The notes: a model not told the origin generated them from the sequence alone. A stretch of DNA of 64,000 nt from Shewanella sp. MBTL60-007 (GCF_019654915.1 NZ_BPET01000002.1:80368-144367), one strand, 5' to 3'; positions 1 through 9,642 are shown, numbered from the stretch's first letter. Made by a program: numbers and translations.

Positions 1-826
1 GCACTTCACGGCTTGCCTTGTGTACGACACGTAGATTTTCAACCACTTGGTAATCACCGCCAGTGACTTCTAGCGTTGAGCCATCGCCCCAATAAACGCC
101 CTCCACGTCTGGATACCATTGCGGCACACTAAAACGCGCTACGGCCAAGGTATTTAAGGTCGCCAGTGATAATGGCGTTTCAGTTGAGTCAGTTGGCATA
201 GGGCCAAGACCTGCAACCGAGCCTGTCGCAACTCGCATAGGAGAATCTGCAATGCTCACGCTGCGATTACATAAACGGCCAGCAAGTACGCCCACGTTAT
301 TGCCATTAAGCTGTGGCACGGGTACCACTAACGGGAGAGCCAAGCCATTCACTAGAACCGCCATTTTGGCTTCATATGCTGGCCATGTTTCATTTGCTTT
401 ATCGATACCTGGCAAGGCAACAATGACAAAGCACCAACGGCCATGTGAGCCTTGCAGTGCGAGTGTGGCGTCATAGATTGCACTAATTTGCTCTGCTGTG
501 GTTTGCACATCACAAATCGCAAGCGCTTCAAAACTCTGTACTTCATTTGCACGAATAATCGCGCCGCTAATTTCTTCATCAGCTGCTAACGGGTATACCG
601 CTGCCGTCCAGTTCTGCCCCGCATTAAGCTGCGCGGCTATGAGCTGCTTACGCAGATTGCTATCAGCAAATAGCGCACTGAGATCAGTTTGCGCATTGAC
701 TGAGTAAAGCTGGCTTTCTTCTTCGGCGTTGCCAGCGCGACCAATGTACAAAACGTGACGTTCAATTTCGGTCACTTCGCCTTGTCCTTGGTTTTGGTTG
801 TTTACGGTAGCGTTACCTAATGGCAT
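1..826 (-). CDS. Phage tail sheath protein, DUF2586 type (partial, C-terminus cut by window edge)
   Basis: The reading frame starts at ATG 826 with a GAGGA ribosome site and runs open to position 1, giving 275 residues of N-terminal part. The sequence begins MPLGNATVNNQNQGQGEVTE and continues with an ERHVLYIGRAG segment. Its place directly after the GpS gene is where HP1/K139-like phages keep a DUF2586 protein that forms the contractile tail sheath. The family assignment rests on gene order and general sequence character, not on a catalytic motif. The stop codon and C-terminal third lie outside the window. Confidence 0.75.
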   Translation of the reverse strand, partial: MPLGNATVNNQNQGQGEVTEIERHVLYIGRAGNAEEESQLYSVNAQTDLSALFADSNLRKQLIAAQLNAGQNWTAAVYPLAADEEISGAIIRANEVQSFEALAICDVQTTAEQISAIYDATLALQGSHGRWCFVIVALPGIDKANETWPAYEAKMAVLVNGLALPLVVPVPQLNGNNVGVLAGRLCNRSVSIADSPMRVATGSVAGLGPMPTDSTETPLSLATLNTLAVARFSVPQWYPDVEGVYWGDGSTLEVTGGDYQVVENLRVVHKASREV

Positions 827-830
827 GGGG

Positions 831-1481
831 TTATCCTCTTGTTTGACTTAATAGTGTTGCTAATTCGGCTTGCACATTTTCGGGTGTGTCGCCAAGGAAC
901 GAACGCGATGGCACTGGAATAGGCCAACTTTGCTTACTCGTTTCCCCCCTCAGTTGCCGCAAAATAAGTCCGGCTTGGCCTTGTGATAGGCTTGCCGTGA
1001 TTTCGCCAAGACTAGCTTTGCGATATCCCTTACCTTTTTGCCGCTTAACTTTGTAACCCTCTTTCGATAACGCTTTGGCTTGGGCGCGCGTACATGGCGC
1101 GTCATAATCTGCTTGCCCATGAATACGTGCCATGCGCTGCTTGCTCATTTGTTCGCTGCCACCCTCTTGTTGCAGTGCAGCAATGCGACCTGTATGTGTC
1201 GACTTATGCTTTAGCTCTAATCGGTTAGCGCTTTTCACATAGGGCTCAAGCGTGCGGCCCAAGCGTTTTAGTAATTTAGTTTTCTTGCCATTTTTTCGTG
1301 GGGCAAAGCTTTGGCCTGTTACCGTTCTTTGCTCTCTAATGCGTTTACGTGCTTTCGCGCGCTGGCTGCGACCAAGGGTTTTTAATATGCGAACCCGCTT
1401 ATTGGCTGGCAGTGACAACATCAATAGTTGGTCTTTAACACTCAACGCTTGCTGTTTGTTTGGCGCAATAACGAGGCTCAT
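831..1481 (-). CDS. Phage virion morphogenesis protein (GpS-like)
   Basis: The product is 216 residues, highly basic in its first half, with a KNGKKTKLLKRLGRTLEPYVKS segment and a typical GpS stretch around MARIHGQADYDAPCTRAQAK. GpS-type proteins complete or stabilise the tail end before it joins the head in P2-like phages. The start overlaps the stop of the upstream GpR gene by four bases, and the stop lies four bases before the sheath start, so it is part of one tail operon. Length and position fit the family (phage_tail_S). Confidence 0.8.
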   Translation of the reverse strand: MSLVIAPNKQQALSVKDQLLMLSLPANKRVRILKTLGRSQRAKARKRIREQRTVTGQSFAPRKNGKKTKLLKRLGRTLEPYVKSANRLELKHKSTHTGRIAALQQEGGSEQMSKQRMARIHGQADYDAPCTRAQAKALSKEGYKVKRQKGKGYRKASLGEITASLSQGQAGLILRQLRGETSKQSWPIPVPSRSFLGDTPENVQAELATLLSQTRG

Positions 1482-1966
1482 TCGTCATCACTTAGCGACA
1501 CCACTGTGTCAACGCTTTCGGCAATATTGATAGGCACCAGTGATACCCGGTAACGACCACCATTAAATTGCACTGGGCCGTTGTCGTCAGGAATAAGCTC
1601 TATGTCATCCATCAGCTGCAATTCGATTAATATCGTGGCGTTGTCTCGGCTTACTACATCGATATCAATTTCAGGATCATCCAAGCCGTAATCATCACGC
1701 GGCCATTCGCTGTCAATAAGGAACGCCGACACCATAGCAAGCAAGTTGTAAGAGTTAATGCGGCGGTGCGGAAACTGCTCGAACGCGATAACCGCGTTGT
1801 ACTTCCACTTGGCAACTTCATAGCCATTACAACCAAGATCATCACCGTTTAAGATAAGAGTGCCGCGCTCTTGCCACGCATCGATGTTGTTGCTGTTAAT
1901 CACCGGCTGCAAACTGGCAAGTAAAAATTCGCAAAGTTGCTGCAATTGGGTTTTGGTCTGGCTCAT
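1478..1966 (-). CDS. Phage tail completion protein (GpR-like)
   Basis: This 162-residue acidic protein matches P2 GpR in size and position. GpR is needed to finish the tail before head joining. The start region MSQTKTQLQQLCEFLLASLQ is followed by a conserved central stretch, RRINSYNLLAMVSAFL, and a strongly acidic C-terminus. It overlaps GpL upstream and GpS downstream by four bases each, so the three genes are probably translationally coupled. No enzymatic motif is expected or seen. Confidence 0.78.
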   Translation of the reverse strand: MSQTKTQLQQLCEFLLASLQPVINSNNIDAWQERGTLILNGDDLGCNGYEVAKWKYNAVIAFEQFPHRRINSYNLLAMVSAFLIDSEWPRDDYGLDDPEIDIDVVSRDNATILIELQLMDDIELIPDDNGPVQFNGGRYRVSLVPINIAESVDTVVSLSDDE

Positions 1967-2445
1967 AGCGAGTGCACTCCCGCACGGCCAAGGCCTAACA
2001 ATAACCGCACGCTGCGGTTAGATTGCCCAAGCAAAGCGTTTTGCTGGTCTTCATCTTGGGCTTTATTGTTGCCCGCCTCTTTTTGGTCAACGGCAGAAAA
2101 ATAGCCCAGCAAGTCGGCATGGGAACGGGCATACACTGCCGCGCGGTAAATGCTGACCTGCTGTTCACTGAAATCAGGAACTAGACTAGCGTCTAAGGCA
2201 AAAGGCACATCCTTGTTAACTGGGGATGCTGCACTTGATGAACATGGCGGAAAAACGTAATTCAGTATTTGTTGTTGCACTTCGGCAACGCTGCGATTGA
2301 GTGAGTCAGCAATGGCTTGCTCTTCAAAAAATTCAGGTATACGGCGATGCTTGCGAAACTCGCCCGAAGACAACGCAGGCCAACCCGAATCTTTGTCGAT
2401 ATCTATGCTTGCTTGTGCTGCTGCATCAAATCCAAAACTGCTCAT
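1963..2445 (-). CDS. Head completion/stabilisation protein (GpL-like)
   Basis: The 160-residue product lies between the terminase small subunit and GpR, the standard place for P2 GpL, which stabilises filled heads. It has a central FFEEQAIADSLNRSVAEVQQQ helix-like region and a C-terminal segment SNRSVRLLLGLGRAGVHSL typical of the family (phage_GPL). Its stop overlaps the GpR start by four bases. About 110 bases separate it from the terminase gene upstream, an unusually loose junction for this operon. Confidence 0.78.
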   Translation of the reverse strand: MSSFGFDAAAQASIDIDKDSGWPALSSGEFRKHRRIPEFFEEQAIADSLNRSVAEVQQQILNYVFPPCSSSAASPVNKDVPFALDASLVPDFSEQQVSIYRAAVYARSHADLLGYFSAVDQKEAGNNKAQDEDQQNALLGQSNRSVRLLLGLGRAGVHSL

Positions 2446-2555
2446 CTCATTCGCTCTTAATTGGGTTCAGTGCGGTTAGCGTCGACGTGGTTATTAACGG
2501 TCGCCCGTCAAACACTCGGCTAGCGCACTGGAGGGTTGGGAGTCGGTCCCTTGCG

Positions 2556-3194
2556 TTAGCTGCCTTGCTCTTGAGAACCATTCTCTTGTGAGCCACTCTC
2601 TTGAGAGCCATAGGCCTCTAACGCACGTATTCTCATTTCAATCTTGTTGCGTACTGTTTTTACCTGGGCATGCTTATGCAGGCTGGCGGCTTTTTCCAAT
2701 AACGCATCTGCTTGCTGCAGGCGGTCAATGTCGCCCACTTGTGTTGGCTTAACATCGCCGTTTGTTGTGCGCAGTAACGCCAAACCCGCGAATTTGTAAT
2801 ACTTAGCGGTAACCACTTCCGGTAATTTCCAGCCATTAGCAACATGCTTAAACACTTGGCTGAAATACGGCTCAATACTGTGGCCGTTTTCTGCTTGCAC
2901 TGTTGCCCAGTCGTATACAGCATCGCTAATAAACCCCGCCCATTGACGGCGAATACTTCGTGCCATAGGTTGGTTAAGCTCAATGGCTTTGAGGCCGAGC
3001 TCAATGCCTTGGCCGAGGTCGTCAATGTCGAAAAGCCAAACCACGCAATAAGCAAAAATAGGATTGTCAGAAATAGCATTTTTGTCGTTCTCCTTGGCAC
3101 TCTGTAGCGTTGCTAAATATTCAGTGACAATGGGTAACCACTTGGGCAGTAACACGTCACGTTTGTGGGCGATTTTATCCGCCCGTCTTACCAA
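2556..3194 (-). CDS. Phage terminase small (endonuclease) subunit, GpM-like; true start uncertain
   Basis: The core KIAHKRDVLLPKWLPIVTEY and the following helical region match P2 GpM, the nuclease subunit that cuts cos DNA. The first conventional start here is a TTG at 3194 giving 212 residues, but the same frame is open and clearly protein-like for about 45 more codons upstream (SQEKLQKVSQTGDAQYAP). It contains no ATG or GTG. An ATC at 3329 has a GGCGGAG ribosome site five bases before it and would give 257 residues, near the 247 of P2 GpM. The C-terminus ends in a GSQE-type repeat. Possible explanations are a rare start, a lost start, or frameshifting from the gene upstream. Confidence 0.82.
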   Translation of the reverse strand: MVRRADKIAHKRDVLLPKWLPIVTEYLATLQSAKENDKNAISDNPIFAYCVVWLFDIDDLGQGIELGLKAIELNQPMARSIRRQWAGFISDAVYDWATVQAENGHSIEPYFSQVFKHVANGWKLPEVVTAKYYKFAGLALLRTTNGDVKPTQVGDIDRLQQADALLEKAASLHKHAQVKTVRNKIEMRIRALEAYGSQESGSQENGSQEQGS

Positions 3195-3277
3195 GCCCTT
3201 GAGGCGCTTTAAGTCGTCTTCAAGTTCAATCAGTTGTAAGTGCAGGCTTGGCGCATATTGCGCATCACCTGTTTGGC

Positions 3278-3874
3278 TTACTTTTTGGAGCTTTTCTTGG
3301 CTTTGGCGTCTTTCTCGCCACGCGAGGATGCTTGCTCCGCCAACGGCTTTTTTAGCTCTTCGGTAGCCTCTTTAATGTCACTTGCGGCTTCACTAATGCT
3401 TTCTGCGCTATAAGCCAGATCACTAGATGTTTCGCTTACGTTATTAGCAGCGGTTTCAACTTTGTCAGCGGCTTGGGTTACGCTATCAGCGGCTTGTTCC
3501 ACGGTTTGGGCTGCATCGGTAACTGTGTCAGCACTGTGTTCTAATTCGGTTTGAATATCGGTGATTTTAATATCAGAGATTGCGCCATCATCATCGTTCG
3601 TCACTAAAGCTGCAGCCGACTTATCATCACCCGCAGCAGGATCAACATGAATTTGCGCATCTACATAAAGCGCGTTTTGGGCACCCAGTATGCGCCGGGC
3701 TTTTTCGATGGCTTGGTGTTCTTCACAACCAAGCAAACAGGCCAGTAGCGCTAACGCTTCATTTACTGGTGCCTGAATGGCATCATGCTCGGCACAGTCA
3801 TGTGCTTGCTGTGCTTTTTCAGCATTAGCTTTTTCAGCGTCACAACGTTTTTTAAAATTGGCGATAGCACTCAT
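3278..3874 (-). CDS. Coiled-coil accessory protein in the capsid module, unknown function
   Basis: This 198-residue protein sits between the major capsid and terminase small subunit genes, where P2 itself has nothing. Residues 1-60 are helical with two Cys. Residues 110-170 form a repeating Ala/Thr/Val/Asp helix with approximate 7- and 11-residue periodicity (HSADTVTDAAQTVEQAADSV). The tail is lysine rich (KDAKAKKSSKK). It could be a capsid decoration, scaffold helper or DNA-binding internal protein, but nothing seen decides this. Its stop is preceded by AAAAAG, and its end overlaps the unexplained upstream extension of the terminase frame. Confidence 0.7.
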   Translation of the reverse strand: MSAIANFKKRCDAEKANAEKAQQAHDCAEHDAIQAPVNEALALLACLLGCEEHQAIEKARRILGAQNALYVDAQIHVDPAAGDDKSAAALVTNDDDGAISDIKITDIQTELEHSADTVTDAAQTVEQAADSVTQAADKVETAANNVSETSSDLAYSAESISEAASDIKEATEELKKPLAEQASSRGEKDAKAKKSSKK

Positions 3875-3965
3875 GGCAATATCCTGTTTAGTCGTTCTAG
3901 TAATAAGTTGGTAAAGGCTTTACAAGGGTTTGATTAGGCACTCATTGAGTGCCTAATCGCTTGCT

Positions 3966-5000
3966 TTACACTGCAGGTGCAGGGCCAATATTCATATTGG
4001 CTTCATCGATAGCGGCGTAGCCCTCGAACTCTTCAACTGCGTAGCCTTCCATGCGCCAGTACTTGTCTTCATGCTGCTTACGGTCTTCAACATTTTCAGA
4101 CTTACGCGAGCGCGTGCCTTTTTGCGTGTAAAGGTGCAAGTTAGAAAGCAAGGTCACCACGATACGTTTGCCAGGGAAGAACGGCGGCGTATAAGCACGT
4201 AGGCCACCAATGTTCTTATCAGCTTGTTGCGCGGCCACTTTCTCAGTTGGCTTGTCGGCTTGGTTCATCATGTGAGTTTGCGCTGTCGCAGTTAAATCGC
4301 TACCCACTAACACCACAAGACGCGGATCATTGCGCAATGACGGATGAATAAGCGTGTTTTTCAACTCGGTAACAATCGCGTCAAGCGTCTTGTATTCACG
4401 GTCTTTTAAGACGCCATCTACCGGATTAGGGTTAAAATAGATTGGGTCGGTAACAATTTGACCTGCAGCCTTTTCTTTAACGATTTGGTGCCAGCCCTTG
4501 TTAACGTCTTCGCCCATTGGGTTTGTTTCTGGATTAGATGTTGCTGCAACGGTTTTACCGTTAAAGCCAACACGCAGCATATCTAGCGCAAAACGCATCG
4601 TGCTATTTTGGCTCATGAGTTTCATAAACTGCTGCGCGCTACCAGCGTTCGCCCATACAGCCAATGTTGCCCAAGGCACTGCCGAGCATGAATCTGTTTC
4701 TACTAGCTCGTAGGTATGGCCATCAACACCATTCGTTGATGAAAAACGCCCGCCAGCTTTGCGGCCAGTAGCAATACCATAGTTACCCACTTTAACGACT
4801 TGGCCTTTAATCTGGTCAACGTCCATCGTGGTGATCAGTGATAGAAACTCAACCGATTCAAGCATGGCGGCTTTTAGTTTCAGTTCCATCGGGTTTGAAA
4901 CGCTGAATTGATGGTGTACATCATCAACGCCGTAAGCTGTGGCCATGTTGCTGGTATATGCCAGCAAACAAGCGCGTGCGACCGGAGTCAAAGTATTCAT
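3966..5000 (-). CDS. Major capsid protein, P2 family (GpN-like)
   Basis: The product is 344 residues with the layout of P2 GpN. It has an N-terminal helix ending near AMLESVEFLSLITTMDVDQ, a glycine-rich KVGNYGIATGRKAGGRFS segment, and a C-terminal region with PPFFPGKRIVVTLLSNLHLY. It would build the icosahedral T=7 head together with the scaffold encoded just upstream. The P2 protein is cut near its N-terminus by the scaffold-protease, and the family length of about 340-360 fits. A gap of about 50 bases separates it from the scaffold. Confidence 0.92.
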   Translation of the reverse strand: MNTLTPVARACLLAYTSNMATAYGVDDVHHQFSVSNPMELKLKAAMLESVEFLSLITTMDVDQIKGQVVKVGNYGIATGRKAGGRFSSTNGVDGHTYELVETDSCSAVPWATLAVWANAGSAQQFMKLMSQNSTMRFALDMLRVGFNGKTVAATSNPETNPMGEDVNKGWHQIVKEKAAGQIVTDPIYFNPNPVDGVLKDREYKTLDAIVTELKNTLIHPSLRNDPRLVVLVGSDLTATAQTHMMNQADKPTEKVAAQQADKNIGGLRAYTPPFFPGKRIVVTLLSNLHLYTQKGTRSRKSENVEDRKQHEDKYWRMEGYAVEEFEGYAAIDEANMNIGPAPAV

Positions 5001-5049
5001 GTTGTTCTCTCTTGTTTAGTGATGAATGTCAGCTATCAATTACAGCGAG

Positions 5050-5934
5050 TTATACGCAAGTGAAGTTATCGCCCGTACCTGCAGGATCAGGCTCTTGATC
5101 GCCCGTTTCTTTGCTTAACTCTTTAAACTGAGTTTCCATACCATCAACTTTGGCGGTTAGGTTGGTTAGCGTTTCATTCAGCGTGCCAAATTGCTCAGCC
5201 GTGATGCCGTTTTGTTGCTCACCCGCTGGCGGCCGCTCTTCTTCTGTTTCAGTCGGCTTTACACTGAATGCAGCTGTTTTTTCTTCAAGGCTTTGTAATC
5301 GGTCGCCAATAGCTGAAAATTGAGCCATTACGGCTTCATGCTGTTCTTTGGTCATGGGTTGTTCCTCTTCGATATCGTTTGCCGATGCAGGCGTGTTACT
5401 TCTGAAAAATGCTTCAAGCACGCCAAACAATCGGCTTTGTACCGACTTGCTTTCTGTATCTTGAATAAAGTCTGTTAATTCGAGGGGTTCTAGCTGGCTG
5501 TACTCGCGTTCGGTATCCACTTCACCAATAGAGAATTTAAGGCGAGTCGTGCCTGTTGATGCTGGCGAGTCGGTAACAGCAATACCTTGTAGATAGGCTT
5601 TACCAGTACCTTTGTAATCAATGTTTGGCTCAATAGACATAAACAGCTTTTGGCCGTCTTTGTTGGCTTCAAGTAGATAATCATTTGCCGTCAGTTTGAC
5701 GTATAAGCGCAACTTACCACCTGCGGTAGCGGCTTTAACTTCGTCAACAGTGCCCCAGTTTTTACCCTCAAATGGGCCCCAAGTAGAGCGAAAATGTTCA
5801 GGCCAAATCATGGCGGTGTATTCATCAATTGAATACTGCTCGGCCATATCTTTAATCCACTCTTTTGTAATAGTGCGGCCATCAACGGTAGCACCCTCGG
5901 TTGCCGCAATTACCCAGCCTGTCTGTTTGCCCAT
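5050..5934 (-). CDS. Capsid scaffolding protein with serine protease domain (GpO-like)
   Basis: The N-terminus GWVIAATEGATVDGRTI and the following MIWPEHFRSTWGPFEGKNWG block are hallmarks of the GpO family, whose N-terminal half is a capsid maturation protease and whose C-terminal half is the scaffold helix. I place the start at ATG 5934, because the 53 codons upstream are Cys- and Tyr-rich without resemblance to the family, giving 294 residues. The C-terminal part has a coiled-coil-like EQHEAVMAQFSAIGDRLQSL segment. The gene is divergent from the terminase ATPase across a 225-base promoter region. Confidence 0.88.
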   Translation of the reverse strand: MGKQTGWVIAATEGATVDGRTITKEWIKDMAEQYSIDEYTAMIWPEHFRSTWGPFEGKNWGTVDEVKAATAGGKLRLYVKLTANDYLLEANKDGQKLFMSIEPNIDYKGTGKAYLQGIAVTDSPASTGTTRLKFSIGEVDTEREYSQLEPLELTDFIQDTESKSVQSRLFGVLEAFFRSNTPASANDIEEEQPMTKEQHEAVMAQFSAIGDRLQSLEEKTAAFSVKPTETEEERPPAGEQQNGITAEQFGTLNETLTNLTAKVDGMETQFKELSKETGDQEPDPAGTGDNFTCV

Positions 5935-6159
5935 TTGGCTACCCACTCCGCACGTTGTTATTCGATATAAATAGAGATATTGCAGGCAGCATAGCCAGCT
6001 GCAACGGCGCTGGCACTCGGTTTGATTCTGAGTGATTCGGATATAGGGAAGTATCCGAAACAGACCGAACATGAGTCCGTTATTGCCTAGCAACTAATGA
6101 ATACACTGCAGATCACTTAGTTAATTTGTTCACTATTTACGGAGTCGAATTACTCACGC

Positions 6160-7959
6160 ATGGCCTACTCTCCTGAAATTCGCGAAGCAACAAAGCGGCT
6201 CTATTTACGGCGCTGGACACCAGACGAGATCCGCCTTGAACTCGACTTGCCTAATACGCGGGTGATTTACTTTTGGGCAGACAAATACAATTGGCGTGAT
6301 TTGCTGCGTGAAGAAGAAGTTGACGAGGCGATAGCACGCCGCATTGTGCTGTTAACTGATATTGCCGATAAAACGGGCGGGCAAATTAAAGAGCTCGACA
6401 TGCTGATTGAAAAGCATGTAAAGCTTAAAAAGCAGCGCTTGATTAATGACGGCCATTCATTTGGTGCCAATAGCGCTAATAAAAATAACAAGGGCGGCGG
6501 CTCAAATAGCAAAGGCGGTGATCAGCAAAACGATGCTGCGCCAAGTAAGCGCAAAGGCCGTAAGCGTAAGAATGACGTTAGCCATTTAACCAAGGAAGAT
6601 TTTAAAACTTGGTACGCCTCTTTATTTGAATATCAAAAAGTGATGCATGAAAACCTGCATCAGCGTATTCGTAATATTCTTAAGTCGCGCCAAATTGGCG
6701 CTACCTACTATTTTGCAGGTGAAGCATTCGAGCAAGCAGTGCTTACCGGAGATCCGCAAATATTCCTTTCGGCTTCACGTTCACAGGCCGAAGTTTTCCG
6801 CACTTATATTGTGCAAATTGCGCAGCAGTTTTTTGAAATTGAATTAACCGGTAACCCCATTGTGTTGCACACAGCGCATGGCGATGCAGAACTGCGCTTT
6901 TTAAGTACTAATAGCAAAACCGCCCAAAGTTACCACGGCCATGTGTATGTTGATGAATACTTTTGGATAGGCAAGTTTGATGTGCTCAACAAACTAGCCT
7001 CTGCTATGGCCACCCATAAGAACTGGCGCAAAACTTACTTTTCAACCCCATCAACCAAAGCGCATCCAGCGTATACCTTTTGGACTGGGGATCATTGGCG
7101 CCAAGGTAAGAGCGACCGCGAAGAGGTGGAGTTTCCCACCTTTGATGCCATGCGCGACCGTGGCCGATTATGCCCCGACAAACAATGGCGTTATGTGGTC
7201 ACTATTGAAGATGCCCTTGCTGGCGGTTGCGAACTGTTCGACATTGACGAGCTGCGCGACGAATACAATGACGATGATTTTAAAAACCTGTTTATGTGCA
7301 TCTTTGTTGATGATGCCGACAGCGTATTTAAATTCAGTGACCTTGAAAAATGCATGGTCGAGGCGGCGCGATGGCAAGATCACAAACCCAAAGAGCAACG
7401 GCCATTTGGCAACCGTGAAGTGTGGCTTGGTTATGATCCGTCACGAACGCGCGACAATGCCACCGTAGTGGTGGTTGCACCAGGTGAAAAGAAAGGTGAA
7501 AAATTCAGAGTGCTTGAAAAGCACTATTGGCGCGGCATGAACTTTGCGCACCATGTAAGTGAAATTCAAAAAGTCTATGCCCGTTATCGCGTCACCTATA
7601 TTGGCGTAGATACAACAGGCATTGGCGCTGGCGTGTTTGATTCACTCAGCACTTTATTCCCACGCGAGGCCACGGCGATTCATTACAGCGTTTCAAGCAA
7701 AACCCGCTTAGTGCTGAAAATGATTGATGTGGTTGAAAGCGGCCGTATTGAATGGGACGCCTCCCACAAAGACATTGCCATGAGTTGCTTGTCTATTCGC
7801 AGAACCACCACCGACACAGGCGGGGCGATCACCTTTAAAGCCAGCCGCGATAACGTAACCGGCCACGCCGATGTGTTTTTTGCCATCGCCCACGCCGTTA
7901 TAAATGAACCATTAAACTTTGCACATAAGAGAACATCATCATGGGCGCTACAACACTAA
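6160..7959 (+). CDS. Phage terminase ATPase (large) subunit, GpP-like
   Basis: This 599-residue motor subunit packages DNA into proheads. It has an N-terminal helix-turn-helix-like part ([20 protein letters not shown]), then a low-complexity Gly/Lys-rich linker around residues 105-135. The ATPase core has an atypical Walker [10 protein letters not shown], and a Walker B ending [10 protein letters not shown]-terminal RNase H-like region begins [17 protein letters not shown]. The length matches P2 GpP (590). It overlaps the portal gene by 19 bases, so the two are likely co-translated and transcribed away from the capsid genes. Confidence 0.93.
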   Translation: MAYSPEIREATKRLYLRRWTPDEIRLELDLPNTRVIYFWADKYNWRDLLREEEVDEAIARRIVLLTDIADKTGGQIKELDMLIEKHVKLKKQRLINDGHSFGANSANKNNKGGGSNSKGGDQQNDAAPSKRKGRKRKNDVSHLTKEDFKTWYASLFEYQKVMHENLHQRIRNILKSRQIGATYYFAGEAFEQAVLTGDPQIFLSASRSQAEVFRTYIVQIAQQFFEIELTGNPIVLHTAHGDAELRFLSTNSKTAQSYHGHVYVDEYFWIGKFDVLNKLASAMATHKNWRKTYFSTPSTKAHPAYTFWTGDHWRQGKSDREEVEFPTFDAMRDRGRLCPDKQWRYVVTIEDALAGGCELFDIDELRDEYNDDDFKNLFMCIFVDDADSVFKFSDLEKCMVEAARWQDHKPKEQRPFGNREVWLGYDPSRTRDNATVVVVAPGEKKGEKFRVLEKHYWRGMNFAHHVSEIQKVYARYRVTYIGVDTTGIGAGVFDSLSTLFPREATAIHYSVSSKTRLVLKMIDVVESGRIEWDASHKDIAMSCLSIRRTTTDTGGAITFKASRDNVTGHADVFFAIAHAVINEPLNFAHKRTSSWALQH

Positions 7960-8966
7960 ACGCAGCTAACGACAATTCAATGACCGACACGCCAGAAACG
8001 GCTAACGCGCCAGTGGTGTTTGGTCTACCCGAGCAAGTGATGCCCAGTATGTGGCTCACCGATTACGACTCGTTGTATTTCAACGACCATGAGCAGTACT
8101 GGGAACCGCCCGTTGATAGACATTTGCTGGCTAACTTAACCCGCCGTAATGCCCAACATGGCGGCATAGTGCAAAGCCGTGCCAACATGGCGACTAGCCG
8201 TTTTGTCTCCGGCCCTATGTCTGCACAACAAATTGGCGCGAGTTTTTTAAATTTGGTGCAATTTGGCGATGTGGCCTTACTTAAGATCCGCAATGGCTTT
8301 AGGCAAGTGGTGCGCCTGTTCCCGCTGCCAAGTTATCGCACTCGCGTGGGCAAAGATGGCGGTGCGGTAGTACTTGAACGCAACAACCAAGTGAAGCGCT
8401 ATAAAGCCAAAGACATTATTTGGGTGCGCCAATACGACACTGTTCAACAAGTCTATGGTTGCCCCGACTATTTAGGCGGCTTGCAATCCACTTTACTTAA
8501 TGAAGATGCCACCCTGTTTCGCCGAAAGTATTATTTAAATGGCGCGCACATGGGCTTTATTATGTATGCCACTGACCCCAACTTAGATGCTGATGTTGAA
8601 AAAGACATTAAAGAAAAAATCCAAGACTCTAAAGGCGTGGGTAACTTCCGTTCGTTGTTTGTCAACATTCCCAACGGTAAAGAAAAAGGCCTGCAGATCA
8701 TCCCCGTGGGTAACTTTGAATCCAAAGACGAGTTTGGCAGTGTTAAGGCGGTTTCAGCCCAAGATACTTTTAACGCCCACAGGTTCCCCGCTGGCCTTGG
8801 CGGCATGATCCCCACTAATGCAGCAGGCCTTGGCGACCCGACCAAATACGACTCTGTGTATTTTAAAAATGAAACCAAGCCACTGATCAACATGCTGGTT
8901 GATGCGGTTAACAACGACAGTGAAATAGGCAGCAGCTTAAAGCTAGTCTTTGATTTAGAGGTTTAA
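7941..8966 (+). CDS. Phage portal protein, PBSX/GpQ family
   Basis: The 341-residue product matches the GpQ/PBSX portal family, which forms the dodecameric DNA gate at one head vertex. Recognisable blocks are the N-terminal [16 protein letters not shown], the central [20 protein letters not shown], and [17 protein letters not shown]. The C-terminal third contains [21 protein letters not shown]. The start overlaps the terminase end by 19 bases and this spacing is usual for the P-Q pair. After its stop comes a palindrome-rich 140-base gap before Ogr. Confidence 0.93.
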   Translation: MGATTLNAANDNSMTDTPETANAPVVFGLPEQVMPSMWLTDYDSLYFNDHEQYWEPPVDRHLLANLTRRNAQHGGIVQSRANMATSRFVSGPMSAQQIGASFLNLVQFGDVALLKIRNGFRQVVRLFPLPSYRTRVGKDGGAVVLERNNQVKRYKAKDIIWVRQYDTVQQVYGCPDYLGGLQSTLLNEDATLFRRKYYLNGAHMGFIMYATDPNLDADVEKDIKEKIQDSKGVGNFRSLFVNIPNGKEKGLQIIPVGNFESKDEFGSVKAVSAQDTFNAHRFPAGLGGMIPTNAAGLGDPTKYDSVYFKNETKPLINMLVDAVNNDSEIGSSLKLVFDLEV

Positions 8967-9008
8967 TAAACGGCACGATATAAATGCGTGAATGGAGTCG
9001 ATAAAACC

Positions 9009-9071
9009 ACTGTTTGAAAAAACAGTACTATGGCGTAAACTGTGGCTATTGTAACGATTAACAAATCGTTA
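9009..9071. promoter_or_regulatory. Two palindromes between portal and ogr genes
   Basis: A 7-bp inverted repeat, ACTGTTT/AAACAGT with a 4-base loop, lies at 9009-9026. An 8-bp one, TAACGATT/AATCGTTA with a 4-base loop, lies at 9052-9071. The second also contains TTGT and ACAA half sites 8 bases apart, recalling but not matching the TTGT-N12-ACAA box bound by P2 Ogr. Neither hairpin is followed by a T run, so operators for ogr are more likely than a terminator. Confidence 0.4.
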
Positions 9072-9106
9072 GCCCTTATTAGCATTATTCGGTTGGGAGA
9101 TAGAAA

Positions 9107-9358
9107 ATGCGCGTCATGTGTCCAGATTGCGGTAGCAAAGCAAGAATAGGTAAATCCAATCGCTTAAGTTTGGCTCATGCTGATTTGTATTGTTCCTGCA
9201 CTGACCCCGAGTGTGGCCACACTTTTGTGGCCAACTTAAGTTTTAGTCATACGTTAAGCCCAAGCTCGCGTACTTCTAGCGCGCTAGTCACTGAACTGGT
9301 TAAAGCAATGAATCCTCTGCAGCGCAAGCAGCTTCAACAAGAACTGGCATTGCTTTAG
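9107..9358 (+). CDS. Ogr/Delta-type zinc-finger late gene activator
   Basis: The 83-residue protein has the Ogr/Delta arrangement of four cysteines, MCPDC near the start and CSCTDPEC at about residues 29-36. These bind one zinc. The conserved TFVANLSFSHTLSPS segment follows. Members activate late promoters of P2-like phages through the RNA polymerase alpha subunit. It lies directly after the portal gene, as in P2-type genomes. The C-terminal part QRKQLQQELALL is probably helical. Confidence 0.9.
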   Translation: MRVMCPDCGSKARIGKSNRLSLAHADLYCSCTDPECGHTFVANLSFSHTLSPSSRTSSALVTELVKAMNPLQRKQLQQELALL

Positions 9359-9503
9359 GGCAATGCTGTTCATTACAACCAACACACCCCCTTTCTACAA
9401 TACCCGCCATTAATGAGATTGCGACGTCCTTATCGCCTACGGTACAGCAAGTTGATTCGATTGAACGAAGAACAAGATCCATTTGATTTAACAACAAACA
9501 CAT
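9300..9503 (-). CDS. Small cysteine-rich hypothetical protein, antisense overlap with ogr end
   Basis: A 67-residue frame starts at ATG 9503 behind a very good ribosome site, AAGGG seven bases upstream. The product has six cysteines, including CC, CVGC and EQHC groups that could bind metal. Its last 59 bases run antisense through the 3' end of ogr. I do not recognise a family. The strong ribosome site and the cysteine pattern argue for a real gene, while the overlap with ogr argues against it. Confidence 0.45.
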   Translation of the reverse strand: MCLLLNQMDLVLRSIESTCCTVGDKDVAISLMAGIVERGCVGCNEQHCPKAMPVLVEAACAAEDSLL

Positions 9504-9642
9504 ACGTAAACCCTTAATAATATTGACGTTCCCTTAAGACGCCATCAAGCATACATTTTTGCATGCAATATAATGCGAAAAATTGTTCTGCTTTTTATGG
9601 GCTAAACTGAAAGATACTTCGGATTTAAAAAAACTGTGATCT

